Shown here: piece after piece, positions 26,745-34,452 of the stretch | Numbering within the stretch: the first letter of the stretch is position 1 | How the letters are laid out: the number at the start of each line of letters is the position of its first letter | From: a virus | Length of the DNA stretch: 40,604 nt | Virus record (IMG/VR): IMGVR_UViG_3300047289_000027 | Coordinates: 1 to 40,604 of that record | Reading direction: 5' to 3' (one strand) | The notes under the pieces: model-generated | What the model was told of the DNA's origin: nothing | The model's input: the letters and a program-made list of their open reading frames with translations, nothing else | The model's database searches: none | Made by a program: the position numbers and the translations under genes

Positions 26745-27789
26745 CCAGCATTTTGGCTGTCGTAATGACAGTATTGCGTTCTTAGATTTTTTTGAGAAAT
26801 TTTATGACAATACTTTCTTTCCTGCATTGGTTGCCAATGATATCCGTGTCGTTCTTGTTTTGGGTGACACCTTTGATCGTCGCAAATACGTTAATTTCTA
26901 TGCGCTCCAGCGAACCAAACAAATGTTTTTTGATCGTCTTGCTGACGCAGGCATCACTGTGCATATGCTTGCTGGTAACCACGATACTTACTTTAAGAAT
27001 ACCAATGATGTAAACTCTCCAGACTTGCTGTTGCGTGAGTATGATAACATCAACGTCATCGACACACCACAAACGATCCACCTGAAGTACGAAGACACTT
27101 CATACGATGTTTGCATGATGCCGTGGATCTGCCCTGAGAACTATGCCAACTCAATGGCTGAACTCAAGAATACCTCTGCTGAAATCTGTATGGGTCACTT
27201 CGAGATCTCTGGCTTCGCTATGTATCGTGGTATGGAATCCCATGAAGGTTTAGATCCTGCCGTGTTCCAGAAGTTTGACCAAGTATTCTCTGGTCACTAT
27301 CACCATCGTAGCAGCAAAGGTAACATCACTTATCTTGGCAACCCATATGAGATGACATGGCAAGACTACAACGATCCTCGTGGCTTCCATATCTTTGACT
27401 TGAGTAATCGTTCACTTGAGTTTATTCAGAATCCTTACACGATGTTCGAACGGTTCGAGTATGATGATGCAGCGTTTGATCCAGATGGCATCGACACCTC
27501 TAGCTTCGAAGGTAAGTATGTGAAGATCGTTGTTGTAAACAAGACTGACCTTTACAAGTTTGACAAGTTCATGGCAAGAGTGTATACTAAGAATCCGTAT
27601 GAAGTAAAAATCATTGAGGACTTCTCTGAGTTCAGCGAAGGTGTTGTATCTTCTGAGATTGATCTTGAAGACACCATGGACGTTCTCAATAATTACATCG
27701 ACTCAATTCAGACAGACTCAGACAAAGAGAAAATCAAGACTTACTTGAAGTCTCTGTATACTGAAGCAGTCAACATGGAGGTAGTATAA
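26722..27789 (+). CDS. 47: recombination endonuclease subunit gp47 (Mre11-like)
   Basis: I chose the ATG at 26722, giving 355 residues (T4: 339), because 'MKVAVITDQHFG' is the family's N-terminal strand and GGAG lies 6 bases before it; a TTG at 26686 in the same frame would add 12 unlikely residues. Metallophosphoesterase motifs are complete: D8-x-H10, 'GDTFD' (G48-D52), 'GNHD' (85-88), 'MGHFE' (157-161) and 'GHYHH' (191-195), which bind two metals. With gp46 it forms the SbcD/SbcC-like nuclease that processes DNA ends for recombination-dependent replication and degrades host DNA. Its stop overlaps the next start. Confidence 0.94.
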   Translation: MKVAVITDQHFGCRNDSIAFLDFFEKFYDNTFFPALVANDIRVVLVLGDTFDRRKYVNFYALQRTKQMFFDRLADAGITVHMLAGNHDTYFKNTNDVNSPDLLLREYDNINVIDTPQTIHLKYEDTSYDVCMMPWICPENYANSMAELKNTSAEICMGHFEISGFAMYRGMESHEGLDPAVFQKFDQVFSGHYHHRSSKGNITYLGNPYEMTWQDYNDPRGFHIFDLSNRSLEFIQNPYTMFERFEYDDAAFDPDGIDTSSFEGKYVKIVVVNKTDLYKFDKFMARVYTKNPYEVKIIEDFSEFSEGVVSSEIDLEDTMDVLNNYIDSIQTDSDKEKIKTYLKSLYTEAVNMEVV

Positions 27790-27959
27790 TGGGTGGATTA
27801 GATAAGAGACCAGAGTTGGCAACAGACATAATGCCAAAGTACGTTGGTGGTTATACCATCGTAGAAGGTTTCGTGATTACTACAGTTAAGAAGCCAAGTT
27901 GGTTTCATCGCACAATGTGCAAATTGATCTTAGGATGGGAATGGCGTGATAGTATTTAA
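27789..27959 (+). CDS. small hypothetical protein between gp47 and gp46
   Basis: A 56-residue frame starts at the TAATG overlap with gp47 and ends 14 bases inside the gp46 gene; both junctions show coupling. A GGAGGTAGTATA ribosome-binding site sits just before the ATG. The sequence (MGGLDKRPELATDIMPKYVG at the start, then a basic/aromatic C-terminus with 'SWFHRTMCKLILGWEW') shows no domain I recognise. The Trp-rich end could be an interaction or membrane-associated helix. Interaction with the 46/47 complex is suggested only by position. Confidence 0.7.
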   Translation: MGGLDKRPELATDIMPKYVGGYTIVEGFVITTVKKPSWFHRTMCKLILGWEWRDSI

Positions 27960-29664
27960 GTCGATTGAATGGCGCAACTTCCTTTCCACAGGAAACAATC
28001 CTAACAAAGTTTTACTCGACAAGACAACAACCACTCTTATCGTTGGTAAGAATGGTGAGGGTAAGAGCACAATCCTTGATGCTCTTACATTTGCTCTGTT
28101 CGGTAAACCTTTCCGCAACATCAACAAGAACCAACTGATCAACAGCATCAACCAAAAGGGTTGTCTCGTTGAACTAGAGTTCACCGTTGGCTCTAATAAC
28201 TACAAAGTTATCCGTGGCATCAAGCCAAACAAATTTGAAATTTATCAGAACGATCAACTGCTGAATCAAGACGCTGCTGCCAAGGACTATCAAAAGATTC
28301 TTGAGCAACAGATCTTAAAGTTGAACTACAAGACCTTCACGCAAGTGGTTATCTTGGGTTCCGCTTCATTCGTCCCGTTCATGCAACTGTCTGGTTCGCA
28401 ACGCCGAGAAGTCATTGAAGACATTCTAGATATCCGCATCTTCTCGAACATGAATTCATTATTGAAAGATCGTGTTCAACAAGCAAAAGAGGAGTTGTTA
28501 AATGTCGAGTCGAAGTTACTCATTTCTAAGGCGTCGATTGAATCTGCGCAAAAGATTATCGCCAACATGGTCACGTCTAAGCAAGAGCAGATTAGCGGAA
28601 TCAGAAACCGCATCATTGCAAATGATGCAGACATCGAATCAAATTCAGCAAGAATCGCAGAACTCAGTGGACGAGTTGCCGAACTCTCAGCAGCAATAGC
28701 TGACAAGAAACAACTGCAGCACGACATCACTGTTTGTGATTCTGCATACAAGAAGAGACTCAGCAAGGCACTTGACCTTCACGACACTATTAAATTCTTC
28801 ACAGAGAATGCTCAGTGTCCTTCTTGCGAGCAAGGTATCCCTCATGAACATAAAGAGAGTATCGTCAACAAACTAGATGCTGAGCGCACAACGGTTGATG
28901 GCGATCGTATGACTCTTGAGAATGCGCTTGTGAAGATGCACAACAGAATGGAAGAGATTGAAAACATCAACTCTGAAATCACTGAGTTGAATACTGAGAT
29001 CTCTGCTCTGAACACTAGCATCACTACTCTGAATAGTCAGAATAAGAAACTGCAAGAAGACGTAGACAATACTAAGTCTGACACTGCAAACATTCAAGAA
29101 GAAAAGGTTCGCTTGAAAGAGTTGGCTACCGAAGGCGTTGAGTTGTACAATCGCAAGATTGAACTGACTGACTTGCGTAACCTTCAAGAAGTTTCTTCTA
29201 CGTTGTTGAAAGACACTGGCATCAAGACAGCTATCATTCGTGAGTATCTACCTGCGATGAACAAGTTGATCAACATGTACTTGCAAGCAATGGACTTCTA
29301 CGTTCACTTCGAGCTAGACGAATCATTCAATGAGACAATCAAGTCTCGTCATCGTGATGAGTTTACTTACGCAAGTTTCTCTGAAGGTGAGAAGATGCGA
29401 ATCGACTTGGCTATCTTATTCACGTGGCGTCAGATTGCTAAGATGAAGAACAGCGTCAATACCAACCTGTTGTTGCTTGACGAGATTTTTGATTCCTCTT
29501 TGGATAACACTGGCACTGATTACTTCTTGACAGTCATGAATCAGCTTGGTGAGAAAACCAATACCTTCGTCATCTCTCACAAAGGCGATCAGCTGTTCGA
29601 TAAGTTTAGAAGCGTTATCAAATTCGAGAAGAGAAACGACTTTAGCGTTATCGCAACCCCTTAA
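27946..29664 (+). CDS. 46: recombination endonuclease subunit gp46 (Rad50/SbcC-like)
   Basis: This 572-residue ATPase (T4: 560) starts with GTG ('MIVFKSIEWRNFLSTGNNPN'). Walker A is 'GKNGEGKST' (residues 34-42). Two long coiled-coil arms flank a zinc hook 'CPSC' (C291, C294), which joins two Rad50-like arms. The ABC signature 'FSEGEK' begins at residue 478 and Walker B 'LLLLDE' ends at D512-E513. It partners with gp47 in DNA-end resection. The GTG start lies inside the small upstream gene; an AGGA site is about 10 bases before it. An imperfect terminator hairpin overlaps its stop, ending the operon from gp55. Confidence 0.95.
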   Translation: MIVFKSIEWRNFLSTGNNPNKVLLDKTTTTLIVGKNGEGKSTILDALTFALFGKPFRNINKNQLINSINQKGCLVELEFTVGSNNYKVIRGIKPNKFEIYQNDQLLNQDAAAKDYQKILEQQILKLNYKTFTQVVILGSASFVPFMQLSGSQRREVIEDILDIRIFSNMNSLLKDRVQQAKEELLNVESKLLISKASIESAQKIIANMVTSKQEQISGIRNRIIANDADIESNSARIAELSGRVAELSAAIADKKQLQHDITVCDSAYKKRLSKALDLHDTIKFFTENAQCPSCEQGIPHEHKESIVNKLDAERTTVDGDRMTLENALVKMHNRMEEIENINSEITELNTEISALNTSITTLNSQNKKLQEDVDNTKSDTANIQEEKVRLKELATEGVELYNRKIELTDLRNLQEVSSTLLKDTGIKTAIIREYLPAMNKLINMYLQAMDFYVHFELDESFNETIKSRHRDEFTYASFSEGEKMRIDLAILFTWRQIAKMKNSVNTNLLLLDEIFDSSLDNTGTDYFLTVMNQLGEKTNTFVISHKGDQLFDKFRSVIKFEKRNDFSVIATP

Positions 29665-29686
29665 CCCCTGTACTCTACAGGGTTTT
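29663..29686 (+). terminator. probable terminator after gp46
   Basis: AACCCCTGTA and TACAGGGTT pair around a 3-base CTC loop with one bulged C, then TTTT. The left arm overlaps the gp46 stop codon. The T-run is short (four), so termination may be partial. It sits directly before a consensus promoter, a sensible unit boundary. Confidence 0.6.
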
Positions 29687-29693
29687 GCAAGGC

Positions 29694-29722
29694 TTGACAT
29701 TTATTCGTAATTAGGGTATAAT
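29694..29722 (+). promoter_or_regulatory. perfect-consensus sigma70 promoter
   Basis: TTGACA (29694-29699), 17 bases, and TATAAT (29717-29722) match the consensus exactly at the optimal spacing. The spacer TTTATTCGTAATTAGGG is very similar to the spacer of the promoter at 31957. It drives the peptidase/VWA gene 24 bases downstream and should be strong with unmodified host polymerase, that is, early. Confidence 0.93.
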
Positions 29723-29745
29723 TCTGTTATTGACAGGAGAACTAC

Positions 29746-31938
29746 ATGATTACGAATAAAGACATTCTTGCAAAATTGCTTGCGTCTGAGAACATTCACG
29801 TTGTGCGTGCACCAATGCGCACAGCGTCTTTTGACATCGTTTCCCGAACACTCAATCTTCCGCAATGGAAAGATATGACCGAAAACATTGAAGACATGTT
29901 AGTCGGTCACGAAGTCGGTCATGCCCTATTCACGGACATGACATATCTCCAAACAGAAAACTACGGCACACTGCACGGCTACTTGAACATCATCGAGGAC
30001 GTTCGTATCGAGAAGTTCATGAAGAACAAGTATCCAGGTCTGCGTAAGTCTTTCCTGCTTGGCTACAAAGAATTGAACGATCGTGACTTCTTTGAGATCA
30101 AAGACAAAGACGTCAACAAGATGTTGTTGATCGATCGTATCAACATCTACTACAAGTGCGGCATCAACAGTGGTGTCAAGTTCACTCCAGAAGAAATGGA
30201 TTTTGTACGCAAGGTTGATCGTTGCGATACCTTGAAACACGTGCAAGACCTTGCCAAACAAATTTACGAATACACCAAGACTGAGGTATCACTCAAGAAG
30301 AAGCAAGCTGCTGAGCGTGGCGAGATGACTGCTGAAGACTTGGAAGACATGCTTGAAGAAGCACTTGACGATCTGGATCCAGATATGGTTGCGTCCATGA
30401 ATATGGACAATCTCGACTTTGAGTATGATCCATATGCTGAAGAAGACGAAAAGCCAGTCAAAGAGTTGACTGCTGAACAGAAAGAAAATGCCAAAGAATT
30501 TGCTGCTGGTACTAACAAGTACACTGAACCAGACTTTGAAGTCAAAGAAGAAGAACTGGAATCGCAAACTGAGCGTGCACTGAAGCGTCGACTTGAAGAA
30601 GTCGCAGACGAATCTACACGTGTAGAGACTTGGGTTCCTGAGATGGCACTTCCAACTAACGATGAGGTTGTTATCTCTTACAAAGAGTTGTTCTCTTTGA
30701 TGGGTGCTTCATATAATGAAGAACGTGGTGAAGAATTTCGCAAAAGCAACCTAAAGCGTTTGGATGACTTCAAGACTGAAACTGGTCGTGTGGTCAACTA
30801 CTTGGTTAAAGAGTTTGAGATGCGTAAGTCTGCCGATGCGTACAAGCGTAACACCATCTCCAAGACAGGTAACTTGAACATCAACAAGCTGGCTGTATAT
30901 CAGTTGACTGACGATGTATTCAAACGAATCACTATTACCAAAGATTCTAAGAATCACGGCATGATGTTTTTGCTCGACTGGTCAGGTTCAATGATTGACA
31001 ATATTGCTGACACAATCAAGCAGTTGATCACTTTGTGTATGTTCTGCCAGCGTACTCAGATTCCGTACCAAGTGTTTGCGTTCACTAATGGTTTCCCATT
31101 CCGTGGCAACCTTGACTACGATGGAGTCTATAACAACTTGCATAAGAATAATTATGACGAAAAAACTTACAAAGGTTTCGGCTATAATAAGTTCAATCTG
31201 TTGGAGTTGTACTCTTCCAAGATGACTACTAGCGAGTTCAATCGTATGTCTGAGTTTATGTTTGCTTCTCCATGGATCTGGTGTAAAGCGATGAACATGA
31301 ACAGTACTCCGCTGAACGAAGCACTGTTGTATATGGCTAACTACTTGGGTGAGTTCAAGCGAGCTAACTCTGTTGAGAAACTCACATTCATCACATTGAC
31401 TGATGGTGAAGGTGGCGGCATGAGTGGTTACGCACGTACTCTTTCTCATCGTCAGTCTGGCTACGATGCGCAGGGTAACTGGAAGTCTTACACGGTGATC
31501 AACTATCTTCACGATCCAGTCACTAAGAAAGACTACAAGATTACACAAGACTCCAGCGTACAGACTCGTGTGCTTTTGAAGTTGATCAAGGATCGTTACG
31601 ATGCTAAGACAATCGGTTTCTATATCGGTCGCAACTCTCGTCGTGACTTGGCTTGGTTCGTTCGTAACAACGCTATGACTTCCAACGCCACTGAAGAATC
31701 CAACCTTGTGGGAATCTTGCAAACTGCTCTTCGTAAAGAAGACTTTGCCTATCTTACAAACTGTGGTCGAGACGAAATGTATTTGCTCCAATCTTCCAAG
31801 ATGGCTATCCAAGAAGGCGACTTGAAGGTGGGTGGAGACATGAGTTCTCGAGAAATTGCAAAGGCATTCAACAAGTACTTGGATGTTAAGAAGACAAACC
31901 GTGTGCTACTCAACAGATTCGTGGCTCAAATCGCCTAA
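29746..31938 (+). CDS. predicted zinc-peptidase/VWA-domain protein (CobT/NorD-like)
   Basis: This 730-residue protein has two recognisable ends. Near the N-terminus, 'VGHEVGHALF' gives an HExxH-type zinc site (H55-E56-x-x-H59), followed by 'NIIEDVRIEK' (81-90), where E84 could be the third ligand. Residues about 180-290 are acidic and low-complexity. The C-terminal half is a von Willebrand A domain with a MIDAS: 'LLDWSGSM' (D411, S413, S415), 'TPLNEAL' near 520 and 'TLTDGEG' near 550. This layout resembles CobT, NorD and related VWA partners of MoxR-family AAA+ ATPases, and such an ATPase is the next gene. Each gene has its own promoter. The substrate is unknown; I infer a metal-dependent AAA+/VWA remodelling machine. 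Confidence 0.8.
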   Translation: MITNKDILAKLLASENIHVVRAPMRTASFDIVSRTLNLPQWKDMTENIEDMLVGHEVGHALFTDMTYLQTENYGTLHGYLNIIEDVRIEKFMKNKYPGLRKSFLLGYKELNDRDFFEIKDKDVNKMLLIDRINIYYKCGINSGVKFTPEEMDFVRKVDRCDTLKHVQDLAKQIYEYTKTEVSLKKKQAAERGEMTAEDLEDMLEEALDDLDPDMVASMNMDNLDFEYDPYAEEDEKPVKELTAEQKENAKEFAAGTNKYTEPDFEVKEEELESQTERALKRRLEEVADESTRVETWVPEMALPTNDEVVISYKELFSLMGASYNEERGEEFRKSNLKRLDDFKTETGRVVNYLVKEFEMRKSADAYKRNTISKTGNLNINKLAVYQLTDDVFKRITITKDSKNHGMMFLLDWSGSMIDNIADTIKQLITLCMFCQRTQIPYQVFAFTNGFPFRGNLDYDGVYNNLHKNNYDEKTYKGFGYNKFNLLELYSSKMTTSEFNRMSEFMFASPWIWCKAMNMNSTPLNEALLYMANYLGEFKRANSVEKLTFITLTDGEGGGMSGYARTLSHRQSGYDAQGNWKSYTVINYLHDPVTKKDYKITQDSSVQTRVLLKLIKDRYDAKTIGFYIGRNSRRDLAWFVRNNAMTSNATEESNLVGILQTALRKEDFAYLTNCGRDEMYLLQSSKMAIQEGDLKVGGDMSSREIAKAFNKYLDVKKTNRVLLNRFVAQIA

Positions 31939-31956
31939 AAATTTGTTGGAAAGTGC

Positions 31957-31985
31957 TTGTCTTTTATTACGATTTAGGGTATAAT
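31957..31985 (+). promoter_or_regulatory. sigma70 promoter of CobS-like gene
   Basis: TTGTCT (31957-31962), 17 bases (TTTATTACGATTTAGGG) and TATAAT (31980-31985). The spacer shares TTTATT, CG and TTAGGG with the promoter at 29694, so the two genes of this pair have matching promoters. I see no terminator between the two genes. Confidence 0.88.
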
Positions 31986-32024
31986 AACTCTATTGATGAT
32001 GTTCATTTTTGAAAGGTATATATT

Positions 32025-33170
32025 ATGAGTAAGATTGACGCCAGCCTGAAAGCTAACTTTGAGGCTAAACTTTTCGAGATGTTCCCTGACGTGAAAGAGT
32101 CAGGTAATGTTACACGTAAACAATTGCTTGCTGTTCGTGACGCACAGGGTGTAGACTTCTATCCAGTTTGGTTGATGACACAACCAATCAGTCGTGGTCT
32201 GTATGCCATCAATGGTACGACACCATCGACTGTTGCACCTAAAGCAAAAACGAAACCTGAATCTGTTATGGTAGACTACACTAACTCATCGTCACTTGTT
32301 CCAAGCGTAGACAAGAACTACGTACCCTTTGGTAACTATCGTGACGTTGAGTCCATTATCAAGTCCAAAATCTTTTACCCTGCATACATCAGTGGTCCAA
32401 CTGGTAACGGTAAGTCAACTATGGTTGAACAAACTTGTGCCAAGCAGAAGCGTCCACTTATCCGTATCAACTTCAACAGCATGACTGACGAAGACCAACT
32501 GATCGGCACTAAAACCCTTATCGATGGCAACGTGGAGATCGTCGAAGGTCCAGTCGTTATCGCCATGCGTATGGGTATGCCAATTCTCTTTGACGAGATT
32601 GACGCAGGTAACTCCAACACTCTGATGTGCTTGCAGCCCATCCTCGAAGGTAAGCCATTCTATTTCAAATTGAAGAATGAGTTGATCTATCCAGCAGAAG
32701 GTTTCAACATCTTTGCTACTGCAAACACCAAAGGTAAAGGTTCAGACGATGGTCGTTACATCGGCACGAACGTTCTGAACGAAGCATTCCTTGAGCGTTT
32801 CGCTGTTACCTTTAACCAAGACTACCCAGCACCTTCAGTCGAATTGAAGATCGTTACTAAACTCATGGAGCAATATGAGTGTGTTGATGCTAAGTTCGCT
32901 GACACATTGATCAAGTGGGCAGACGCTATCCGTCGCACTTTCGATGCAGGTGGTGTTGACGAAACAATTACTACTCGCCGATTGACTCACATCATTCGTG
33001 CGTTTGCTATTTTCAAGAACCAGAAGAAGTCGGTTGAGTTGTGTACTAACCGATTCGATGATGCTACTCGTTTGGCATTCGTCGACTTGTTCGATAAAGT
33101 TTCATCAGAGGATGATGTCACTCCTGTTGCACCTACGGTTGCTGCAGAGACAGACCACATCCCTTTCTGA
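32025..33170 (+). CDS. CobS/MoxR-like AAA+ ATPase
   Basis: This 381-residue AAA+ protein has Walker A 'GPTGNGKST' (124-132), Walker B 'ILFDEID' with D190-E191, a sensor-1 segment 'FNIFATANT' near 229, and the arginine-finger region 'NEAFLERFAVTF' (about 251-262). The inserted 'LKNELIYPAEGF' loop before sensor 1 is typical of the CobS/MoxR clade. CobS is annotated in many aquatic T4-like phages as a cobaltochelatase subunit, but a phage lacking CobN cannot make a chelatase alone. The partner VWA protein just upstream fits the general MoxR-VWA pairing (RavA-ViaA, NorQ-NorD). The N-terminal 80 residues include a charged helical stretch. An unusually clean terminator follows. Confidence 0.88.
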   Translation: MSKIDASLKANFEAKLFEMFPDVKESGNVTRKQLLAVRDAQGVDFYPVWLMTQPISRGLYAINGTTPSTVAPKAKTKPESVMVDYTNSSSLVPSVDKNYVPFGNYRDVESIIKSKIFYPAYISGPTGNGKSTMVEQTCAKQKRPLIRINFNSMTDEDQLIGTKTLIDGNVEIVEGPVVIAMRMGMPILFDEIDAGNSNTLMCLQPILEGKPFYFKLKNELIYPAEGFNIFATANTKGKGSDDGRYIGTNVLNEAFLERFAVTFNQDYPAPSVELKIVTKLMEQYECVDAKFADTLIKWADAIRRTFDAGGVDETITTRRLTHIIRAFAIFKNQKKSVELCTNRFDDATRLAFVDLFDKVSSEDDVTPVAPTVAAETDHIPF

Positions 33171-33177
33171 TGCTTCG

Positions 33178-33216
33178 GTCGGGGTAGTAACTGCCATCGC
33201 TACCCCGACTCTTTTT
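33178..33216 (+). terminator. strong Rho-independent terminator after CobS-like gene
   Basis: GTCGGGGTAG and CTACCCCGAC form a perfect 10-bp stem around a 12-base loop, followed by TCTTTTT. It closes the peptidase/VWA - AAA+ unit, so this pair (29694-33216) has its own promoters and its own terminator. Confidence 0.93.
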
Positions 33217-33241
33217 AAACGATGGTTATTATGGAGATATT

Positions 33242-33502
33242 ATGTCAAAACAAGCAAAATTGCTTTCCCACCTACAATCTGGCGCAGAGTTGACTGCCAA
33301 GCAGATCGCTGGTACATTTGGTTTGAAGAATCCAGGTCGTGCAGTTCATCTGTTGCGTACCCAAGGTTTCTGTGTTTACAGCAACCCAACTACCTTGAGT
33401 AATGGTGCGACAGTAGTTAAGTATCGTATCGGTACACCAAGCAAGCGCATCGTTGCGTTGGCAAATGCCATTGGTGGCGCTGAGATGTTTACTCGCAAGT
33501 AA
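33242..33502 (+). CDS. small winged-helix (HTH) DNA-binding protein
   Basis: This 86-residue protein has the helical pattern of a winged helix-turn-helix: 'KQAKLLSHLQSGAELTAKQI' then 'AGTFGLKNPGRAVHLLRTQG' (about residues 3-42), followed by two beta strands 'FCVYSNPTTL' and 'ATVVKYRIG' forming the wing. It is probably a DNA-binding regulator, though small phage HTH proteins also act as packaging or replication accessories. It follows a strong terminator with no clear promoter in the 25 bases before it, so transcription probably reads through or starts from a promoter I cannot see. A TGGAGATATT site precedes the ATG. Confidence 0.7.
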   Translation: MSKQAKLLSHLQSGAELTAKQIAGTFGLKNPGRAVHLLRTQGFCVYSNPTTLSNGATVVKYRIGTPSKRIVALANAIGGAEMFTRK

Positions 33503-33512
33503 GTAGATTGTT

Positions 33513-33537
33513 TCTGGGTATTCTCTGAGTACCCAGA
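33513..33537 (+). other. inverted repeat in the gap after the winged-helix gene
   Basis: TCTGGGTA and TACCCAGA pair as a perfect 8-bp stem with a 9-base loop, 11 bases after the stop. No T-run follows (GCCAAATATATTTT), so it is a poor terminator. It might be an operator for the adjacent winged-helix protein or an mRNA 3' hairpin. Confidence 0.4.
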
Positions 33538-33560
33538 GCCAAATATATTTTGGAGGTGAC

Positions 33561-33887
33561 ATGACAGACGTAGTTAAAGACTCGCAAACAGCCACTGTTG
33601 GTGGTAGAAAATTTGATGGTGGTAAACTGGAATACGGTTTGCTCCCACCGCTGGCTCTTCAAGAGACAGTAAAGGTTCTGACTTTCGGTGCACAGAAATA
33701 TGAACGAGACAACTGGCAGAAAGTTCCAGACTCGAAACGTAGATACTTCGATGCACTACAGAGACATCTCTGGCAGTGGAAGATGGGTGAAGAACTAGAC
33801 GCAGAATCTGGTATACATCACTTGGCTCATGCGATGTGTTGCTTGATGTTTTTGTATGAGCATGATGTGAAATACTCTAAGGAATAA
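33561..33887 (+). CDS. DUF5664-type dATP/dGTP diphosphohydrolase-like protein
   Basis: This 108-residue protein matches the pattern of the phage family called DUF5664 or 'dATP/dGTP diphosphohydrolase N-terminal': 'GGRKFDGGKLEYGLLPPLAL' (residues 14-33), 'LTFGAQKYERDNW' (40-52), 'RYFDALQRHLWQWKMGEELD' (61-80) and 'ESGIHHLAHAMCCLMFLYE' (82-100). Conserved His, Asp and Glu residues suggest a metal-dependent helical nucleotide hydrolase related to MazG/HD-like folds. A role in nucleotide-pool control is inferred from the family name, and activity is unproven here. TTGGAGGTGAC precedes the ATG; the next gene starts 3 bases after the stop. Confidence 0.75.
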   Translation: MTDVVKDSQTATVGGRKFDGGKLEYGLLPPLALQETVKVLTFGAQKYERDNWQKVPDSKRRYFDALQRHLWQWKMGEELDAESGIHHLAHAMCCLMFLYEHDVKYSKE

Positions 33888-33889
33888 TT

Positions 33890-34270
33890 ATGTGGTCATG
33901 GGAAAAGAAAGAAGACACTAGCTACAAAACCGCTAGTGAGAATATTGAGTTGAAGAGTCGTCTTGAAGACGCAAAACTTCTGGCTGCTCGACTTCAAGCA
34001 CAACTCGACGAGATCAAAGCTAACGTCCACAAAGTTGGTTTCGAGTTTGACTTCAAAGGCATGCGTGCATTCTCCATTGAGCGTAACACCAATAATGATA
34101 TTCCATGTACTGTCATCGGATATCTTCAGGATGAGACTGAAGCCAATACTGACGCCAATGGAATGCGCTGTGTAGTTACTAACACCAAGGTGCGTGAGTG
34201 GTATCTATATTGCGACGAGGCTAATCACAAACGTCTTGCTGATGAATTTAGAAAGGCAATCTTAAAATGA
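33890..34270 (+). CDS. hypothetical protein with N-terminal coiled coil
   Basis: I do not recognise this 126-residue protein. Residues about 15-50 ('ASENIELKSRLEDAKLLAAR' then 'LQAQLDEIKANV') form a predicted coiled coil. The remainder looks like a small alpha/beta domain with 'FEFDFKGMRAFSIERN', a 'CTVIGYLQDE' strand and a final helix 'HKRLADEFRKAIL'. There is no signal or membrane segment. A GGAATAATT site precedes the ATG, and the stop overlaps the following mini-gene (ATGA). It opens a run of membrane-associated genes, which may be functionally linked. Confidence 0.65.
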   Translation: MWSWEKKEDTSYKTASENIELKSRLEDAKLLAARLQAQLDEIKANVHKVGFEFDFKGMRAFSIERNTNNDIPCTVIGYLQDETEANTDANGMRCVVTNTKVREWYLYCDEANHKRLADEFRKAILK

Positions 34271-34443
34271 TTCGTGGTATTTTATTCTTTCTAGCTTTTT
34301 GGGCAGTTCTGCACATAGGTGTTGAGTTGTTTTGGAAGCTAAAGGTTAAAGAGAAAGTTGCTTTAGCCAAAACTTTGGGTTATTCGCTTTCCATGGCAGC
34401 AGTTGCTCTGTGGTTTGTTGTTGGTATTGTTTATATTTTTTAA
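34267..34443 (+). CDS. small two-helix membrane protein
   Basis: A 58-codon frame starts at the ATGA overlap with the upstream gene and fills the gap to the lipoprotein gene. It encodes two hydrophobic segments, about residues 4-22 ('GILFFLAFWAVLHIGVELF') and 40-57 ('SLSMAAVALWFVVGIVYI'), joined by a short Lys-rich loop (KLKVKEKVALAK). Both ends should lie on the same side of the inner membrane. The basic loop would be cytoplasmic by the positive-inside rule. Its size and hydrophobicity are holin-like, but location beside an SPFH protein makes a membrane-scaffold partner equally possible. Confidence 0.7.
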   Translation: MIRGILFFLAFWAVLHIGVELFWKLKVKEKVALAKTLGYSLSMAAVALWFVVGIVYIF

Positions 34444-34452
34444 GGAATCGAA

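Noticed and set aside
30988-31812. 274-codon open frame on the minus strand inside the peptidase/VWA gene
   Set aside because: The plus-strand frame carries clear MIDAS motifs. The antisense frame has no recognisable domain or ribosome-binding site, and its composition is typical of a shadow of a coding strand.
32025-33170. Cobalamin biosynthesis role for the CobS-like ATPase
   Set aside because: Sequence supports only the AAA+ family. No CobN or other cobalamin gene is in the window, and the neighbour is a VWA protein with a peptidase-like motif, so a metabolic role is not supported here.
34267-34443. Holin call for the two-helix mini-protein
   Set aside because: Two membrane helices and small size fit many proteins. 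No endolysin is nearby and the neighbours are membrane-scaffold genes, so holin is not specifically supported.
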